Shown here in pieces: positions 11,120-22,975 of a stretch of DNA of 64,000 nt; within the stretch, counting starts at the first letter, position 1, and every line of letters begins with the position of its first letter. The DNA lies in NCBI GenBank assembly GCA_039000515.1, contig JBCFYV010000001.1:48591976-48655975 (forward strand), read 5' to 3'. The position numbers and the translations under genes were made by a program. Origin of the DNA: Timema cristinae (taxonomy: Eukaryota; Arthropoda; Insecta; Phasmatodea; Timematidae). The notes under the pieces were generated by a model, which made no database searches, was not told the DNA's origin, and saw nothing but the letters and a program-made list of their open reading frames with translations.

Positions 11120-12325
11120 TAAATACTTCTGGTAATATGCGAGTCCTAACTTCCCTGTTACCGTCAAAACATACTTCTGGTAATATGTGAGTCCTAACTG
11201 CCCTGTTACCGTCAAAACATACTTCTGGTAATATGTGAGTCCTAACTGCCCTGTTACCGTCAAAACATACTTCTGGTAATATGTGAGTCCTAACTGCCCT
11301 GTTACCGTCAAAACATACTTCTGGTAATATGTGAGTCCTAACTGCCCTGTTACCGTCAAAACATACTTCTGGTAATATGTGAGTCCTAACTGCCCTGTTA
11401 CCGTCAAAACATACTTCTGGTAATATGTGAGTCCTAACTGCCCTGTTACCGTCAAAACATACTTCTGGTAATATGTGAGTCCTAACTGCTCTGTTACCGT
11501 CAAAACATACTTCTGGTAATATGTGAGTCCTAACTGCCCTGTTACCGTCAAAACATACTTCTGGTAATATGCGAGTCCTAACTGCCCTGTTACCGTCAAA
11601 ACATACTTCTGGTAATATGTGAGTCCTAACTGCCCTGTTACCGTCAAAACATACTTCTGGTAATATGTGAGTCCTAACTGCCCTGTTACCGTCAAAACAT
11701 ACTTCTGGTAATATGTGAGTCCTAACTGCCCTGTTACCGTCAAAACATACTTCTGGTAATATGTGAGTCCTAACTGCCCTGTTACCGTCAAAACATACTT
11801 CTGGTAATATGTGAGTCCTAACTGCCCTGTTACCGTCAAAACATACTTCTGGTAATATGTGAGTCCTAACTGCCCTGTTACCGTCAAAACATACTTCTGG
11901 TAATATGTGAGTCCTAACTGCCCTGTTACCGTCAAAACATACTTCTGGTAATATGTGAGTCCTAACTGCTCTGTTACCGTCAAAACATACTTCTGGTAAT
12001 ATGTGAGTCCTAACTGCCCTGTTACCGTCAAAACATACTTCTGGTAATATGCGAGTCCTAACTGCCCTGTTACCGTCAAAACATACTTCTGGTAATATGT
12101 GAGTCCTAACTGCCCTGTTACCGTCAAAACATACTTCTGGTAATATGTGAGTCCTAACTGCCCTGTTACCGTCAAAACATACTTCTGGTAATATGTGAGT
12201 CCTAACTGCCCTGTTACCGTCAAAACATACTTCTGATAATATGTGAGTCCTAACTGCCCTGTTACCGTCAAAACATACTTCTGGTAATATGTGAGTCCTA
12301 ACTTCCCTGTTACCGTCAAAACATA
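11120..12325. repeat. 48-bp minisatellite, about 25 copies
   Basis: Unit CCCTGTTACCGTCAAAACAT plus 28 more bases, nearly identical throughout. Because 48 is a multiple of 3 and the unit lacks a stop in one minus frame, a 433-codon frame (12319-11018) results, with a 16-residue period (TVTGQLGLTYYQKYVL). I see no splice, promoter or homology support for it as a gene. Confidence 0.97.
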
Positions 12326-12340
12326 CTCATATATTTGAAA

Positions 12341-12420
12341 AATGATATCTAGAGACGTGAATCGAAGCTGGGACGCTTCACTTAACGTGGCAGTGCTCTA
12401 CCACTGAGAACCCACGAGTG
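12341..12420 (-). repeat. tRNA-derived sequence
   Basis: The minus strand has TTCTCAGTGGTAGAGCACTG (A box) and, about 25 bp later, AGCTTCGATTCACG (B box). It directly follows the minisatellite. The acceptor stem is not preserved. Confidence 0.5.
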
Positions 12421-12683
12421 GTCCATTGCCTAGTTTCATTCCTCACTCGTAGTTTAGGGTGGAATTGTATAATGTAATGACAACTTTTTATCATCATTTA
12501 AAACGTTTCTCATCTGCATGGTGCCAAAAAAAAAGAGTAAAAAAACCATTTTGTTAATTTTGGCAAAAAAAATAATAAAAAATTGCTATATAAACTGACA
12601 AAACCTCTCCCCCTACCTCGTGGTCTCTACACTCTTATCTTAAGCCAAAGTTTGTGATGAGTTTGTTCTGAATTCGGGACGAT

Positions 12684-12762
12684 TCCCTGGTAGCTCAGCC
12701 GCGGTAGAGCATTGGTTTCAAAAGCTAACGATTCATGGCTAGGTTATGTTGTTCAAATGTCA
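12684..12762 (+). repeat. tRNA-derived sequence
   Basis: The A-box-like TAGCTCAGCCGCGGTAGAGC at 12691-12710 is close to a real tRNA D-arm. The expected B box region reads TGTTCAAATGTCA, a weak match. Degenerate. Confidence 0.45.
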
Positions 12763-13210
12763 TTTCTCAAATTAAATAATATGTCGTTTGATGCGGCCTA
12801 GTCCCAGATTAAATATCATACCAACCTTCTAGGCTAAGGCTTCAATATTAATCTACAATAAGCGGTGGCTTGCCTTCACCGACAAAACAGACAAGACGAG
12901 ACCGACTCTTTCTCCACATGCGGGTCAATGTTTGCTATTCTACATGTAGTCTGTTTCAGGCCCAAATGTTGTTTCTTGTGGTGATCAGACTCCACACGTG
13001 CGAGTATGTCATGTTATGTTATGTAATGAATGTCAAAGTTTGTTTGACGAGCGAACATCACCGGTCCAACAAGTCCCAACTTGCATCTATCGCAAGCTTC
13101 AAGGACACTCTGTTGTAGCTAGCTTTGTTTACTCTGAGCCCCGAGCTATTGAGTGCAACACTGGGACAACTCGCAGTTCCCTGTCTCGGGCAGATCTCGT
13201 GACACAAGAT

Positions 13211-13497
13211 CTATGGAGCACTGGACCAACTCACACAGTTTCCTGTACTAGTACTCTATGGAGCACTGGACCAACTCACACAGTTTCCTGTACTAGTACT
13301 GTATGGAGCACTGGACCAACTCACACAGTTTCCTGTACTAGTACTCTATGGAGCACTGGACCAACTCAAACAGTTTCCTGTACTAGTACTCTATGGAGCA
13401 CTGGACCAACTCACACAGTTTCCTGTACTAGTACTCTATGGAGCACTGGACCAACTCACACAGTTTCCTGTACTAGTACTCTATGGAGCACTGGACC
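13211..13497. repeat. 45-bp minisatellite, about 6.5 copies
   Basis: Unit TATGGAGCACTGGACCAACT plus 25 more bases. In frame on the plus strand it gives a 15-residue period (STLWSTGPTHTVSCT) inside a 170-codon frame (12998-13510). It lies directly against the end of the broken transposase at 13510-14261. Confidence 0.95.
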
Positions 13498-13509
13498 ATT
13501 TGTGGACTA

Positions 13510-14261
13510 AATTTCGTCCATGCTGGTGGCTTGTGAGGTGTGGGATGTCACCCCATCCTGCTGGAAATATACAGTGAAGAATTCTACGTCATTCAATCGA
13601 TTTACAAAGGTGTTGAAAGATTTCAATATAAACAGCTGTTGTGATGGTTGTATCAAAGAAGATGGGACCATTTAGGCGCTGCCGGAACATCTCACACCAA
13701 AAACAAATCTTCTCTGAATGAAAGGGTCATTCACGTATCACGCTGGGATTTTCACTTGCCCAAATACGTAAATTTTGAGAACCGAGAACCAAGTGTAGTC
13801 CAGAATGCCCAGATTGTCTCGAATAAATGTTTGAAACCATCGACAGTATGTAACTCTTTTCCATTGGTAAGGTGCTCTTAATTAATGAACCACGGAGATA
13901 CTGTACGCATGAGCTTTTTTTTTTTGCATCCTGTTGACAAGTGCTTCTGGACACCCTGGTTCCTCTTAAATTCGGTGCAGTGGTTTCTTGGGAGACGTCA
14001 GTAGTCGGTCCTTCACAATCTGGATCGTTTCCTCTGACATTTGTGAACGACCTCCTGCATGGTCGTCAATAAAGACCCCTTGGTTTCCAGTTTATTTGAC
14101 AAGGCCCAAATGCTGGACTTGCTCAGCAGATGTCGGCCTCCAAACTTCTCCAGGAATTGACATGACTTTATTGAGTCTGTTTTCCAATAATTGCTCCGTC
14201 GAGTAAACATTTTCCAACTATCCTGTGTGAACTCCCACGTACAACCGTATTGTGAAAACAC
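13510..14261 (-). pseudogene. Broken DDE transposase (mariner/IS630-like, arthropod type)
   Basis: The N-terminal part (14261-14013) reads as a helix-turn-helix region with KFGGRHLLSKSSIW and LETKGSLL. After a frame change comes MSEETIQIVKDRLLTSPKKP. At 13954-13727 there is LRIWASENPSVIRE. Near 13566-13552 there is FQQDG. This is the order in HTH plus DDE_3 transposases widespread in arthropods, enzymes that cut and paste their own element; FQQDG precedes a catalytic aspartate region. Several stops and frameshifts make it dead. The last part is missing, replaced by the 45-bp minisatellite. No inverted repeats located. Confidence 0.65.
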
Positions 14262-14384
14262 CCTCAGCCAAGTGACAGAACAACAGACCAGTAGAGGAGT
14301 GTGTCAGTCAGGAGACAGCCTTGCGAGACATGCTGGTTGGGTGGCAGACCACTACTCCGTGTTGCAACAATTAGGTGCCACGTT

Positions 14385-14436
14385 ACACACACACACACAC
14401 ACACACTGACGCAGCCATGATTCGTTTGTGTGTGTT
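14385..14436. repeat. CA/TG microsatellite
   Basis: A (CA)n run at about 14385-14406, followed by TGTGTGTGTTTGTG at about 14427. The two arms are complementary and could fold back. Confidence 0.8.
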
Positions 14437-14459
14437 TGTGGAGGTTTAGTTTCACTGAC

Positions 14460-14845
14460 CAACTAAGTGGGGTCCATTGGTATTTACCGCGGGAAAATTT
14501 GAAAATTTAAGTAATGCAAAATGCAAATGCATCAAAAGAAATACAATAATATCCAAAATAATTTAAAATTTATAAAAGTACACATAATTCTGTAATTATT
14601 ACGACTACTAAGTTTTTATGAACACATTTTTAACCATGCATACTGCTAGAATATACAAACATGCAAGTTTAAATAAATATTTTGGAAATTTGATTTATAA
14701 AATTATTTTATGATCTAAGATCTGAAAATACAAATAAGCAACTTGCACTAACTCTCAACTCACAAAATCACTTTTGAACTAATTCACTTTAGTCTTATGT
14801 TAATTTTTCTTGGCTTCATAGAAAGTAATTGAGAACTTCATCCTC
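14460..14845. other. AT-rich stretch, nothing recognised
   Basis: No open frame or repeat of note. Confidence 0.6.
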
Positions 14846-14947
14846 CCCATGTGGAAAGATCATATCTGGCCAGAACTGGTCCATATCTGGGCCAGATATG
14901 CCCAGAGCTGGGGCGGATCCAGGCCAGATCTGGTATTTTCACATGGG
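14846..14947. mobile_element. 102-bp palindromic MITE-like element
   Basis: Begins CCCATGTGGAAAGATC and ends GATCTGGTATTTTCACATGGG in inverted orientation. The motif CTGGCC/GGCCAG is repeated inside, and the centre is ATATCTGGGCCAGATAT. Nearly the whole element is an imperfect palindrome. No target duplication found. Confidence 0.6.
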
Positions 14948-17190
14948 TCTGTAACTGACACCTCTGGATGTATGTACATGAAGCCCATTAAGTCTGTCTT
15001 CATTTGTAGAGTTCCTCATGTATGATTTCACCAGGGATGAGAAGGATGTAGGTGGGTAGCGGGGTCTGGGGGTGGGGGATTAAACCCTGAACCCCCCCCC
15101 CTAACCCTTGGCTGCGCCAGTGCAAACACATTCCTTTCTTTCTCACACAACGAACGTAATCCTGTTCAAATTTTGTAGCAATATCTTCATGAGTGTTAAA
15201 ATTAATAAATAAATGGCAAGTTCGGTAGGAGTGGTACACCGCGTATTTATTATATACTGGCATTTTCCCACTACTTAACTCGATACAGACAATACATAAA
15301 CACATTTGACCACACCAAATGCTAGCAAAGGATTAAGTTTGGTCGAGAGCATTGTTTTATGTGCGTGCGAAGATTCATAAGAACCACGGACTCACCCTCC
15401 ACACCCCAGCTCATATCACGTGACATCTCATGTATCCACTGCGATGAATGTTCACTGCTTACGACCAGTTTTTTCGACAGTACTTCATTCGTTGATGAGA
15501 TAGAGCGATGGTATTAGCTTACCATGATTAAATAAAGTACAAAAGAAGATGTCCCATCTCGATCTGATGAGTAATTTTTGAGTTTACTGGCAAAAAACAA
15601 ACAGATATACATAGAAACATTTTAAAAACTGATTAACTTATTTGTTATTATTATTGATTATAATGCTCAGAAAAAGGAAAATTCCACAAGAAATCGAATG
15701 TGCAAACAAACCCTTAAGTCGTTTTATGTATAGATTTATTATCTAAGAAATAAAAATGAGGTAAATTTAAAAAAAATCATTCTATAGTAACCACCTTATC
15801 ACACCAAATAAAATTGAGCTAGATGTAAAAGCCACTTTTGTCTATATTTTTATTTGCGAAATAAACATATAATCTCCTTATGTGAATGCATGAAATGAAA
15901 AAGCACCTACACTTAAAACGTAAATGCAAGGTCTATCATTGGTTTGTTAATCTTTCCAAACGCTCCGTTGCCAAGCAGACATACAAAGAAGATTTATACG
16001 GTACTTTAAAAGTTAATATATTTGAATTATTATATATTTAAGACGCAAATCTAACCACAATAACAGTCGGTATTTTGTCACTGTTTTGCTCTTTGATGTT
16101 GAGATATTATGATGGTATCTAGAAAAAAAATAAAGAACTCAACAGAAGTAGTCCCATCTCAATCCGATAAGGTTTTTTTTAGTTTACTTGCAACAGACAA
16201 ACATAATCGAAGGCAAAGACATATTTTGAGTTTTATTAGTGTATAGTCATGAGTATAGAATAATTTTCATACAGGGTGAATAAATAATATTATTAAAGTT
16301 CCATTACATCTTTGGTCAATAAATACGTTAAAAGAGCGCTTTCTTGTAAAATATATACTTGTTCTGTATAGAAGTTTCGATAAAATTGTATTAATAGTTT
16401 GAGTACATAGGCATGTCAATACTTTCATTTACCGTATCCTGTCTTATTCATTTATAGATAATTATAGATTATAGACCGAATTTATTGACACTTTCTAATA
16501 ACACGAATATATCAAAAATATTACTACGTGGTGTATATATACTGTATACCATATAAATGTCAAATACGTCTCTATACGGATTACATTTGTGGTTTTAGAA
16601 TGGTTGTCCACAAAAATGTCAAGAAAAAATGGTGACCTTAGTTTACAGGTAGAATATAAGGGGGTGTTTATTATAAGTTTGAAAGAATAGTCGGATATAT
16701 TAGTTTTTTCTTGATTTTTTTTTTCTATCAATAATCCAATGAACATTTAATATTATGTTAATAAATGAACATATGTTATATATTGATTCAACACTTATCA
16801 AAAACATTCGGCTGGCGTGATCAAAATTAGTTTTCCCTCAGAAACCAAATTATAACATTACGCTTACGTGATCGCGCAAGCGCAAGTGCACATCGCAATA
16901 TCCCAATTCGTGACGTTAAAAGCTTCGGGGTTGGGTTCAAAATATATATAAATTATTACTTTATTCAAATATGATATTAGAATCCCTTATTGAAATACTA
17001 ATAAATAGGTCGCTGTCTGAGTTCACTCATAATAATACCAATGCGGGTTGCACTGGCTACCATGGTGAGTTGGATTGGTAGAATTCAGAGCAGCACACTC
17101 TACGCCGCGGAATAAGCGTGTTAAAAACAGCACGAAGTCTCGACAGACTGTGGCGAGCTACCGTCGGAGAACACGTACTTCACATAAGAT
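14948..17190. other. AT-rich stretch with a diverged repeat pair
   Basis: A segment near 15540-15610 (GTCCCATCTCGATCTGATGA, then TTTGAGTTTACTGGCAAAAA) recurs near 16130-16205 (GTCCCATCTCAATCCGATAA, then TTTAGTTTACTTGCAACAGA). This resembles tails of dispersed elements seen widely in invertebrates. A C-run lies at 15091-15100. A possible short first exon (ATGCGGGTTGCACTGG near 17041, then ATGGTGAGT) cannot be supported further. Confidence 0.45.
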
Positions 17191-17202
17191 CTCTACCCTC
17201 TG

Positions 17203-17468
17203 AAGGTGACCTGGTGGTCTGGGGTAAGGTGTCAGACTTCTATGCTGGCGGCCGGGGTTCAATCCTCGGTCCCGGCACAGATTTATCTGATTACCAAACC
17301 CTTCCTTCACCTCTGACAAGACATCTTGTGAATGTGAGGAATGCCAGGCCTCCACCGTGGTTCGGATTCCACGTTAAACTGTAGGTCCTTCATTTCATCT
17401 CACAATCACCCTACCATTACACATTAGCGTAAGTGCGTATAACCCGAATGGGTAGTAAGACGCGGTGC

Positions 17469-17501
<33 letters not shown>
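17203..17501 (+). mobile_element. SINE A, full-length reference copy
   Basis: A tRNA-like head (GGTGACCTGGTGGTCTGGGG, B box GGGGTTCAATCC), a body of about 150 bp, then the shared tail (GTGCGTATAACC, GGGTAGTAAGACGCGGTGCT) and (TAA)n. Flanked by the perfect 11-bp target duplication TCTACCCTCTG at 17192-17202 and 17502-17512, so both borders are certain. About 299 bp. Non-autonomous; it would need a LINE reverse transcriptase. Confidence 0.95.
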
Positions 17502-17502
<1 letters not shown>

Positions 17503-17512
17503 CTACCCTCTG

Positions 17513-18240
17513 GAACTTTGTAAAAGCAACTCATTTCCCCCCTCCTCCATTACAAACCCTTGTTTACTTCCAAATAAGACTCTAGCCTGTCTGGGCGAGA
17601 CAAGGATGGAAGAATTAAGAAATACTTTGCAATTCTACAGCCAAAATAATATCAAAATATAGTATAAGTTTTAATATCATGGTGGATTAAATTTATTACA
17701 TATGAATTAAAGGGGTTGATAAAATAATAATTTTACCAAATGTATAAACAGTTCCTTATGTGCCGGCTCCAAACTATGAGCAGCCAAACTGGTCGTTATT
17801 ACACTGGGGTGGATAGATAGATACTTGAGACTTGTTTTGTCTCTAATGGTCTCAGCCACTGCGTAGCAACGATGGACAATCTATTCTACGTCACAGAACC
17901 TCTAAAGAGATTAACAGAATAAACACTAGAGTAGACAACATTGTCAAAAGTCACCATGTTAGTCAAAAGTGACGGCTGCAAAACACATGGCTTGGATTAT
18001 GAACATAAAAAAGTAGAGTTAACCTCATAGTTATCGGATTTAGTTGTTCCTACTATGTGGTCTTCTGTAAGGACTGAGCGAGGGACTGATTTGTTTAGGT
18101 ATGAGGTACGTCATCACAGTTTATTAGCAGACTAGGTGTTTTTTGTTTAAAGTTGTGTTTTTATCTTCCCTCTAAGCGAATGTTGGTGCAGTTCCTTCTG
18201 ATTTTATCTTCTTATCATCTTCCCTTTAATTACATGTCCA
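17513..18240. other. Unique sequence, nothing recognised
   Basis: No convincing gene or repeat seen. Confidence 0.6.
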
Positions 18241-18244
18241 CACA

Positions 18245-18400
18245 CCCCTGTGGTCACATGGTCTAAGGCGTCACTCTCGCAATAGACTGGCCTGCCCTTG
18301 ACGAGATCAGGGTTTGAATTTAGTACTTGTCCAAGTTTGTGTACACAATAAAACTATGAGGGTTTATTTTATTGCTCGCCACGCCTTACCACCCATCCAA
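18245..18400 (+). mobile_element. SINE B head with fragment of an opposite-strand tail
   Basis: CACATGGTCTAAGGCGTCAC and CAGGGTTTGAATTTAG match the SINE B head at 47953. The following GCCACGCCTTACCACCCATC resembles the complement of a SINE 3' tail, so two relics may be joined here. Confidence 0.6.
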
Positions 18401-18425
18401 AATATCCATGCATTTATTTTATTGT

Positions 18426-18689
18426 TACCCGCCTCGGTGGCGTAGTTGGCTAACGCGCTAGTCATGTTGAGCTAGACTACTGAGGACGGGGAGATCGAGG
18501 TTCGAATCTCGGTCGGGTGAACTGGGGGTGGCTTTTCCTAAATGGTTTTCCACTTTCCCTCCACGCAAATGCGGGTTCACTTCCTCTAATTCAACCTTCC
18601 CAATTCCCAATCCATTAGCGTAATTAGTACTAAAAGCGTATAACCCGAACGGGTAGTAAGACGCAGTGCTAAATAATAATAGTAATAAT
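18426..18689 (+). mobile_element. SINE B, full-length copy
   Basis: Head: GCCTCGGTGGCGTAGTTGGC and GAGGTTCGAATCTCGGTCGG. Middle: TGAACTGGGGGTGGCTTTTC and AAATGGTTTTCCACTTTCCC. Shared tail: CGTATAACCCGAACGGGTAG, then TAA-type repeats. Inserted among older SINE debris: CTTACCACCCATCC occurs on both sides. Confidence 0.9.
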
Positions 18690-18694
18690 ATTTT

Positions 18695-18905
18695 ATACTT
18701 CACCACGTCTTACCACCCATCCGAGCTATGCATGTATGTATTCACACTAGTGAGTTGGGGTTGAGGAAGTCTAGAGAGAAGAAGGGAACTTTTTTTGTAA
18801 AAACCATCCTTAGTCCATCCCACTGGGGTTCTCTACCATCACCGGCATAACAAACTAGACAAGCGTGACTACTAGCCCGCGTGGCCACCATTGTGGGTTT
18901 CACTT
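18695..18905 (-). mobile_element. SINE B-like relic, diverged
   Basis: Starts with a complement-of-tail sequence (CCACGTCTTACCACCCATCC). It runs through GTGAGTTGGGGTTGAGGAAG and ends near a B-box-like complement (CCCACTGGGGTTCTC) and GACTACTAGCCCGCGTGG. Confidence 0.5.
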
Positions 18906-18999
18906 GTGTTACCGTTCCCATGTTATCATCAAGACTGTACCAGCTGATAGCATACAGTAGGCCTACAGTCACAGCAACCCAGCGTTCCAAACGGCCCGC

Positions 19000-21920
19000 A
19001 AGCTATGCAGTAAGAATATTAGTTTAAAACGTTACATTTCTTTAGTAATATTACTTCCAGAAAGCCTTAATTAGAGAATTTACATATCTCTAGAATTATA
19101 TGAAGAGCACTAAAACATAATAATCACAATGCGCCATTTTAAGAACATGACTATTAAATCCTCCAATTTAATTCAAAATTATAAATAAATAATTATCGTA
19201 GTGCGTCTAACCTTATAAAATATAATACATAGGCCTATGAATGATTTGAAACAATATTAGTTGTGCTTTCTGGCCGCTAGGAGCGCTATCACCGTATCAG
19301 TCTCAAAGATTTGCCAGTTGTTTCACGACTGTATATTTTATAGCATGGTATTATTTTCATAGGAAGAGCTTTATCTTGCAGATGGAAAAGCTAATATGCA
19401 TCGGCTCATGTTATCTGCAGTCGCAACTCATGACATTAGTTCACTATGTCATACGGATTCCAACATTATTTGTATACGTCTAAAGTAAAACAAATAAGAT
19501 AGTTTGTCCCATAATTTAGTTTGTTTCGGAACCATCATGTAAGCTTTGTCAAGGTCTATAGTAGCCCTACCAAATGAGCCAAACAGGAGGGTATTAAACT
19601 GTAGTACTTTAGTACTAAGATGAACAAACACTAAAGCGAATATAATTCTTATGGCTAAGATGAAGATTATTATGATAAACGTAATCTCTTTCTCACTTAT
19701 GTTCTGTAGCAACCTTGGATTTATATATATCTCAAGACTCGCCCATCATGGCAGACACCTAAAGTCATTATATTCAACATATCAACTTGGTTTCCTTGTT
19801 TATATTTTTTATCTTACTTTTTATTGCTTTCTTCTCCTGCGTCCACAAGTGTTTAGCTCCTTGTTTATTTTTTTGTACTTCTTCCCACACCCTTCCCCTC
19901 CTCCTAGTCTAACTGGTTTATTTTCCATCGCAACGTACAACTTTTTTTTTTTGTTCTCCTATCTCTTAGTTTTTTATTCTTCTTCTTCTTACTATTTGTG
20001 TAGGCCTCCATCTCTTCTCGTAAAAGTGTCCTTGATCTGAGAGCGCGTGACGTCACAGGGCTCGGTAATTTACCACGTGGCTCGCGTACAACTCACAGCA
20101 GCTCTGATGAGTACAGTCCCCCACACAACACTATACACAGTTTGTTAAGTAGGGACCAGAGGGACGGCGGGAAGGATGTTATAAAGAGAGCAAATAGTTT
20201 TGCTAAAAGAAAAGTGCGTGGTTTTTAAATATCATACTTTTAAACCACAAGCTTTATTTAACAGCACTGGGCTAGAGAGGAGGAGGAGTGTTTGTAAGAA
20301 AAACACCCACATTGGCGTGAAGAGTGGATGGGAAAACTAAAACAACAAATCGCATATTCAAGCCCACATCCTCCTGTAATCCTCGACATACCGGTCACTG
20401 AAAAATCCATACAATTGTGACTCTGATGTACTAGACTGCGTGACCACTGGTGCACGTGAGTATAACACAAGGCAGCAGTGACAGGTGAAAATATGCATAC
20501 AGGCTAATAGCGAGATAACGTTGCAAATTGATCAAATTAAAGAGAAGCAAAAATATAACAAATGAAAGTAGGGCAAAGATACAGATAAATAACGTTGAAC
20601 TAAAAGAAACAATGCTGAGTATCTATCAATACATGATCCACCAGAAAAGATGTTTTCCATATTTGTGACTTGTTTCACAATATCATAATATGTCTTTTTT
20701 TCCTTGATGTTGGTATTGTGCTTTTTACCCTCCTTCCAAGTATTTAGATACATATTTCACTTATTTTCATACGAGAGCATGACTTTCATGTTGTCAAGGT
20801 CACCTTTCTGATAGTTCATAGCTGGTGACTTTTACATCTATTGGTTTTTTTATATTTTTTTTAACTAGAAAATTACAAAACACCGTGAATAATAATTTGT
20901 AGAAAATTGCTATGTGCCTTATTTTAAATTATAGCGGTCACCTAATTTGTCAAAGTAGTTCAAGTGTATTTCACCATCTTCTATGTTCTCCCTTTAATTA
21001 TTATTTTGTTGTATAACAATCACAAAACTGTTTCAAATTTATTGAATTCACTTTCCTTAGAAATTAAATGCAAAGTAAATGGTGTTTATATTAACTTGAA
21101 TTATTTGTTGATATTTTTACCTCATATGAGAGTGATAAATTAAATAAAGACACTTTATTTAAATTATTATATTAATTACCTAACATATAAACAAAAACTC
21201 GCAATGAATGCAGACGACTAGATAAAACACGCACTTTAGAAATGTAAACTAAGAATTATACACTCAAAGAAAGAACGCATTTAACGACTAAACTGATGAA
21301 TTATGGTAAATATAACCTTTATTAACAGATATCTGCTTCAGAAGAATTAGCAACCCCCTCCAGCTTAGTACCAGTGTCTTGACCATAACTTAACTTACAA
21401 GCAAAGAGGATCCAAAGTTAGTTCCACCATATCTTCTCATTCCAAAAACTGTATTTAAAAACATATATACTTAGTCAACATTAATGCCTAGAGTTACTCA
21501 AAATGGGTGAAAAGCAATAAAATATGACCTAAAAATCCCAAATGACAAATAATGACAGGAAAATCACCCATAACACCATTTCCACGACCAAGGAATGGGC
21601 ATCATCTATACATACATTAGCATTGTCCGTGATGTTCCAAGAATAACATGACATGTAATCAAACCCGGGTCTTGGTTACTACTGAGTAAGTTTACAATCT
21701 GTTGGAGGTGGTTGTATCTTTTTGGCGTGTCTCATGCTGTGTGCTGGAACAGGGTTTCTTAACCCCTCTCCCCCTCCCAACCATACCCCCGCCTCCTTAT
21801 TTAATAGCCGCACCATCTCTACACGCCCCTATTCCCCTCACTCCATCAACCACTTTTCCTCTACACTTATTTTTATAAAAAAAAAAACTTCCTTCCCTCC
21901 TCCGGCTCAGAACAGATCTC
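19000..21920. other. Mostly AT-rich sequence, no gene recognised
   Basis: Pyrimidine-rich 19840-20000 gives a long hydrophobic plus frame (19651-20040) that I treat as chance. A small GC-rich patch at 20040-20110 has TGACGTCA (CRE palindrome) and CACGTGG (E box) and could be regulatory, with no attached gene visible. 21722-21900 is pyrimidine-rich. Confidence 0.5.
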
Positions 21921-22975
21921 CCTGACGTAAAGATGCAGGTGTAAGTCAGCTGAGCTGGCTCCAGTGTTGCCACACTTCTCTCGCTCCAGCTCAACAAATT
22001 TCCCTGACGTAAAGATGCAGGTGTAAGTCAGCTGAGCTGGCTCCAGTGTTGCCACACTTCTCTCACTCCAGCTCAGAACAGATCTCCCTGACGTAAAGAT
22101 GCAGGTGTAAGTCAGCTGAGCTGGCTCCAGTGTTGCCACACTTCTCTCGCTCCAGCTCAACAAATTTCTCCTGACGTAAAGATGCAGGTGTAAGTCAGCT
22201 GAGCTGGCTCCAGTGTTGCCACACTTCTCTCACTCCAGCTCAGAACAGATCTCCCTGACGTAAAGATGCAGGTGTAAGTCAGCTGAGCTGGCTCCAGTGT
22301 TGCCACACTTCCATCCCTCCAGCTCAGAACAGATTTCCCTGACGTAAAGATGCAGGTGTAAGTCAGCTGAGCTGGCTCCAGTGTTGCCACACTTCTCTCA
22401 CTCCAGCTCAGAACAGATCTCCCTGACGTAAAGATGCAGGTGTAAGTCAGCTGAGCTGGCTCCAGTGTTGCCACACTTCTCTCGCTCCAGCTCAACAAAT
22501 TTCCCTGACGTAAAGATGCAGGTGTAAGTCAGCTGAGCTGGCTCCAGTGTTGCCACACTTCCCTCCCTCCAGCTCAACAAATTTCCCTGACGTAAAGATG
22601 CAGGTGTAAGTCAGCTGAGCTGGCTCCAGTGTTGCCACACTTCCCTCCCTCCAGCTCAACAAATTTCCCTGACGTAAAGATGCAGGTGTAAGTCAGCTGA
22701 GCTGGCTCCAGTGTTGCCACACTTCCCTCCCTCCAGCTCAACAAATTTCCCTGACGTAAAGATGCAGGTGTAAGTCAGCTGAGCTGGCTCCAGTGTTGCC
22801 ACACTTCTCTCGCTCCAGCTCAACAAATTTCCCTGACGTAAATATGCAGGTGTAAGTCAGCTGAGCTGGCTCCAGTGTTGCCACACTTCCCTCCCTCCAG
22901 CTCAACAAATTTCCCTGACGTAAAGATGCAGGTGTAAGTCAGCTGAGCTTGCTCCAGTGTTGCCACACTTCCAGA
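21905..22975. repeat. 82-bp minisatellite, about 13 copies
   Basis: Unit CTGACGTAAAGATGCAGGTG plus 62 more bases, including GTCAGCTGAGCTGGCTCC, which is partly self-complementary. Two end variants occur: AGAACAGATCT and AACAAATTT. They alternate in the first copies, and the second type dominates later. The open minus-strand frames are repeat artefacts. Confidence 0.96.

Noticed and set aside
11018..12319. 433-codon minus frame made of 16-residue repeats
   Set aside because: It is the direct result of a 48-bp stop-free unit. No homology, splice or promoter support, and the array borders cut through the frame.
12684..12762. Functional tRNA gene
   Set aside because: The A box is good, but the B box and acceptor pairing fail, so only a tRNA-derived relic is claimed. 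The same holds for the other tRNA-like sequences.
12998..13510. 170-codon plus frame ending in LWSTGPFVD
   Set aside because: The repeated part is the 45-bp minisatellite and the end overlaps the opposite-strand transposase relic.
19651..20040. 129-codon hydrophobic plus frame
   Set aside because: It comes from a T/C-rich stretch; composition alone explains the hydrophobic residues, and no start context or relatives are seen.
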